Shown here one piece after another: positions 62,037 to 64,000 of a stretch of 64,000 nt of DNA. The notes beneath the pieces were generated by a model. The model had not been told where the DNA came from. It searched no databases and was given only the letters and a program-made list of their open reading frames with translations. How positions within the stretch are numbered: position 1 is the stretch's first letter; every line of letters starts with the position of its first letter. This DNA comes from Bin87 sp965204395. GTDB lineage: Bacteria; Chloroflexota; Dehalococcoidia; Lucifugimonadales; UBA3495. The stretch spans positions 2,852,001 to 2,916,000 of the forward strand of contig OZ241987.1 in the NCBI GenBank assembly GCA_965204395.1. The letters are read 5' to 3'. Position numbers and translations under genes: made by a program.

Positions 62037-62753
62037 ATGGAAATCATACCGGCAATCGACCTGCGCGGCGGCAACTGCGTCCGCCTGTACCAGGGCGACT
62101 ACGAGCGGGAGACGGTGTTCTCCGACGACCCGCTGGGCGTCGCGGAGCGTTGGCAAGCCGAGGGCGGCCAGCGTCTGCACATCGTTGACCTGGACGGCGC
62201 GCACACGGGCAATCCGGCCAACCTCGCGGCCATCACCGCCATCACCCGCACCCTGAACATTCCCGTGCAGGTCGGCGGCGGCATCCGCAGCGCGGATACG
62301 GCGGCCGGCCTGTTCGACGCCGGCGCGGCCCGGGTGGTGGTGGGAACCGCCGCCGTGTCGAATCCCGAACTGGTGGAGGAACTGTGCCGACGGTTCGGCA
62401 GCGAGCGCGTGGTGGTCGCGCTGGACGCACGGGATGGCCTGGTGGCGATCCGCGGCTGGACTGAAACGTCGGAGATCACGGCCACGGAACTTGCCCGGCG
62501 CATGGCGAACCTGGGAGTGGTACGCCTGCTCTACACCGACATCTCGCGGGACGGCACCCTGGAGGAACCGAACTACGAAGCGACGGCGGCGCTGGTGCGG
62601 GACAGTGGACTGCATGTGCTGTCGGCCGGCGGCGTCGGCGCACCTGAGCATGTGGTGAAGCTAATCCCAACCGGCGCGGAGGCGGCCATCATCGGGCGGG
62701 CGCTGTACACCGGCGATATTACGATAGCCCAGGCAGTGGCGGCGGCGGGGTAG
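62037..62753 (+). CDS. hisA: ProFAR isomerase (HisA)
   Basis: 238 residues. MEIIPAIDLRGGNCVRLYQG begins with the catalytic Asp8 region; LHIVDLDGAHTG, VQVGGGIRS, VALDARDG and LYTDISRDGTL carry the phosphate-binding and second catalytic Asp segments of the TIM barrel. It catalyses the Amadori rearrangement in histidine synthesis. It belongs with hisH, now 2.1 kb upstream. Confidence 0.94.
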   Translation: MEIIPAIDLRGGNCVRLYQGDYERETVFSDDPLGVAERWQAEGGQRLHIVDLDGAHTGNPANLAAITAITRTLNIPVQVGGGIRSADTAAGLFDAGAARVVVGTAAVSNPELVEELCRRFGSERVVVALDARDGLVAIRGWTETSEITATELARRMANLGVVRLLYTDISRDGTLEEPNYEATAALVRDSGLHVLSAGGVGAPEHVVKLIPTGAEAAIIGRALYTGDITIAQAVAAAG

Positions 62754-62773
62754 CGGACTCAAACATCCAGCGA

Positions 62774-63199
62774 TCAACTGTCATTATAAAGCCCCGCCAA
62801 CCATTCCCAACACTCTGACGGTAGTTGCAGGGTCGCCGGCAGCCGTTGGTTGAACAATTCCAGTAAGGAAGCCCTGAACACGGTTTCGGGGTGGTCTGGT
62901 TTGTGCTGAAAGTTGTGCAGTCGGGCCAAATCCCGCCATAGGCTGTATTCGTCCCTGGTCAGGATCCGCCGCGCGTACTGTCGCAAGTCTGATGAGCGTC
63001 CGCTGGGGATGTCGCCGTCCAGCGTTGTCAGTGCCGAGAGCACGTCCATAACGCCGTCCCAGACCAGCGACGCGACTTTCGCCAATTCGCCCAGGTTACG
63101 GTCGCAGCCGTTTGACATTGCCCTCCCGCCACGTTGCCCCGCTTCGCGCAACCGCGATTCCGCATATTCGAGGTAAGCCGCCGCCGCCAGGTCAGCCAA
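62774..63199 (-). CDS. HEPN-like helical protein
   Basis: 141 residues from TTG 63199 (MADLAAAAYLEYAES); the start overlaps the end of the interrupted gene upstream. Mostly helical. RDLARLHNFQHKPDHPE has an R-x5-H spacing similar to HEPN motifs and to RIHNLH in the gene at 19848. A later ATG is possible. Toxin-like role inferred only. Confidence 0.45.
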   Translation of the reverse strand: MADLAAAAYLEYAESRLREAGQRGGRAMSNGCDRNLGELAKVASLVWDGVMDVLSALTTLDGDIPSGRSSDLRQYARRILTRDEYSLWRDLARLHNFQHKPDHPETVFRASLLELFNQRLPATLQLPSECWEWLAGLYNDS

Positions 63200-63578
63200 A
63201 GTGCTCGTCGAGCAGAGAGAGCACTATTTCGCCCAACTCGTAGCATAACTCTGCGTCTTCGCGGTCGTAACTCCCGTGTTGGTCGGCTTCCGCTTTCAGC
63301 TCCACCACTGCCGAATATGAAGATGCAATGCCGGCGTGTTGGCGAGCTTCGGAGACGCGGTTGATGACGGTCCAGGGGTCGGCGCCGGGGGCAATCTCGC
63401 CGATGCGGTAGTTGACTGCAGCCAGCAGCAGGGCAGGGCCGTTCTTCTGCTCCCGGCGCAGGGCCTTTTTTGCCAGTTAAATCATTGCCGCGGCGGTCGG
63501 CATTTGAGGCGGGTCGGCGCGGCGTTGACGTTTCAGGTTGTCAAAAAACTCGGCAACGGTCACTTCGGCATTAGCCAT
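63192..63578 (-). pseudogene. Gene interrupted by an in-frame TAA
   Basis: ATG 63578 with AAAGGA upstream begins MANAEVTVAEFFDNLKRQRR. After 33 codons a TAA (63477-63479) occurs. The same frame then continues LAKKALRREQKNGPALLLAA, IGEIAPGADPWTVINRVSEA and ends LSLLDEHFG. One base change (CAA to TAA would do it) has split a ~128-residue gene. It is coupled by overlap to the HEPN-like gene, so a toxin-antitoxin pair with a damaged first gene is plausible. Confidence 0.5.
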
Positions 63579-63706
63579 AGCGTTATCCTTTGGTTACGTC
63601 CGTCATTATAAGCGGAGGATATGGTTATTATGGGCGGCGCATCCGATGTACAATAAACTCAGGCCAAACCTGCTTGAACTATGACCAGGAAACGGAGCGG
63701 CAGACC

Positions 63707-63973
63707 ATGACCATTGACAGCAAGGACGCCGCCGCCATTGGCCGCGCCATCTACAATGAAAAAATACGCGACACCCTGGGGCCGGAGTATCTGGGCAAGA
63801 TGGTCGCCATTGACATACATAGCGGCGACTACGAAATCGCGGACAAAGGCATTGACGCCACGATGGGCCTGCTCGCGCGCCAACCCGACGCCTTCATCTG
63901 GCGGGAGCGAGTCGGATACAACGCGGTACATAGCATGGGCGGGGCCGGCTTGCAGCGGGTCAACGATGACTAG
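63707..63973 (+). CDS. Small protein of the protease module, copy M4
   Basis: 88 residues, ATG 63707 with GGAG upstream. AIYNEKIRDTLGPEYLGKMV then AIDIHSGDYEIAD is a more distant relative of the M0-M3 proteins. The tail QPDAFIWRERVGYNAVHSM matches 'qPDaivytiRiGYpAv'. It overlaps the next start. Confidence 0.7.
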   Translation: MTIDSKDAAAIGRAIYNEKIRDTLGPEYLGKMVAIDIHSGDYEIADKGIDATMGLLARQPDAFIWRERVGYNAVHSMGGAGLQRVNDD

Positions 63974-64000
63974 CGGCCGGGTAGTTCGAACTCCCAGCGG
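63967..64000 (+). CDS. Start of the M4 protease partner, cut by window end
   Basis: ATG 63967 overlaps the end of M4 by 7 bp and encodes MTSGRVVRTPS before the window ends. Position predicts a clan AA protease; the DTG region lies outside. Confidence 0.4.

Noticed and set aside
63960..64000. Sequence resembling a tRNA T-arm (gtagttcgaactcc)
   Set aside because: No acceptor or anticodon arms can be built, and the bases encode the start of the gene following the M4 small protein.

Overview
This GC-rich bacterial window has the character of an uncultured Chloroflexota genome (SAR202/Dehalococcoidia-like, possibly host-associated). That is an inference from gene families only: remnants of the GAF-PAS-kinase-REC-winged-helix hybrid sensor kinase common in that phylum, a DUF3179 lipoprotein, CaiB/BaiF, amidase, hydantoinase and SMP-30 catabolic genes, Uma2 proteins and many toxin-antitoxin modules. 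No rRNA, tRNA, CRISPR array or intact transposase was recognised.

Layout. 1-10.6 kb is an accessory, defence-like island. It holds a truncated RCC1-like gene, then a TIR-like (CAP12/PycTIR type) effector with one frameshift sitting between the two ends of a destroyed hybrid histidine kinase. After it come a HEPN protein, a SIR2-like protein, a DUF4238 remnant, a coiled-coil protein, a second HEPN protein and a Cys/His protein. 11-20 kb holds an MFS_2 symporter, a cluster of very small membrane proteins, a solute-binding lipoprotein, a Rieske protein, a basic zinc-finger protein and a pair of paralogous 73-residue peptides with strong promoters and terminators. 20-34.9 kb is mostly core and catabolic: a glutaredoxin-thioredoxin reductase fusion, a CaiB/BaiF transferase, a MidA methyltransferase, SMP-30, ComEA/ComEC, a GNAT protein and an amidase. 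34.9-37.2 kb is a toxin-antitoxin patch with a triplicated MNT nucleotidyltransferase, a HepT-like HEPN and HicAB. 37.3-47.9 kb carries an S9 peptidase, an MFS transporter, two NYN-domain proteins, an Asp-box propeller, Uma2, a 2-hydroxyacid dehydrogenase, a DUF433/DUF5615 pair and a hydantoinase. 48.8-53 kb is a phosphonate-type ABC transporter operon interrupted by a two-gene module. 53.9-55.5 kb is a DUF3179 lipoprotein read through an in-frame TGA, a likely selenoprotein. 58.7-62.8 kb is a cobalamin adenosyltransferase followed by hisH and hisA, which are separated by three tandem copies of the same two-gene module.

The most notable signals are: (i) the DUF3179 gene, where a TGA replaces the first Cys of a CxxC motif and is followed by a hairpin at the spacing expected for a bacterial SECIS; (ii) five copies of a translationally coupled module (a small protein plus a clan AA retropepsin-like protease) inserted co-directionally in otherwise ordinary operons; (iii) a TIR-like effector that replaced the middle of a kinase gene and is flanked by 19-bp direct repeats; (iv) three families of non-autonomous terminal-inverted-repeat elements, one nested in another, with clear target-site duplications; (v) the twin small peptides ending in a conserved YGIPMAGVRYY block.
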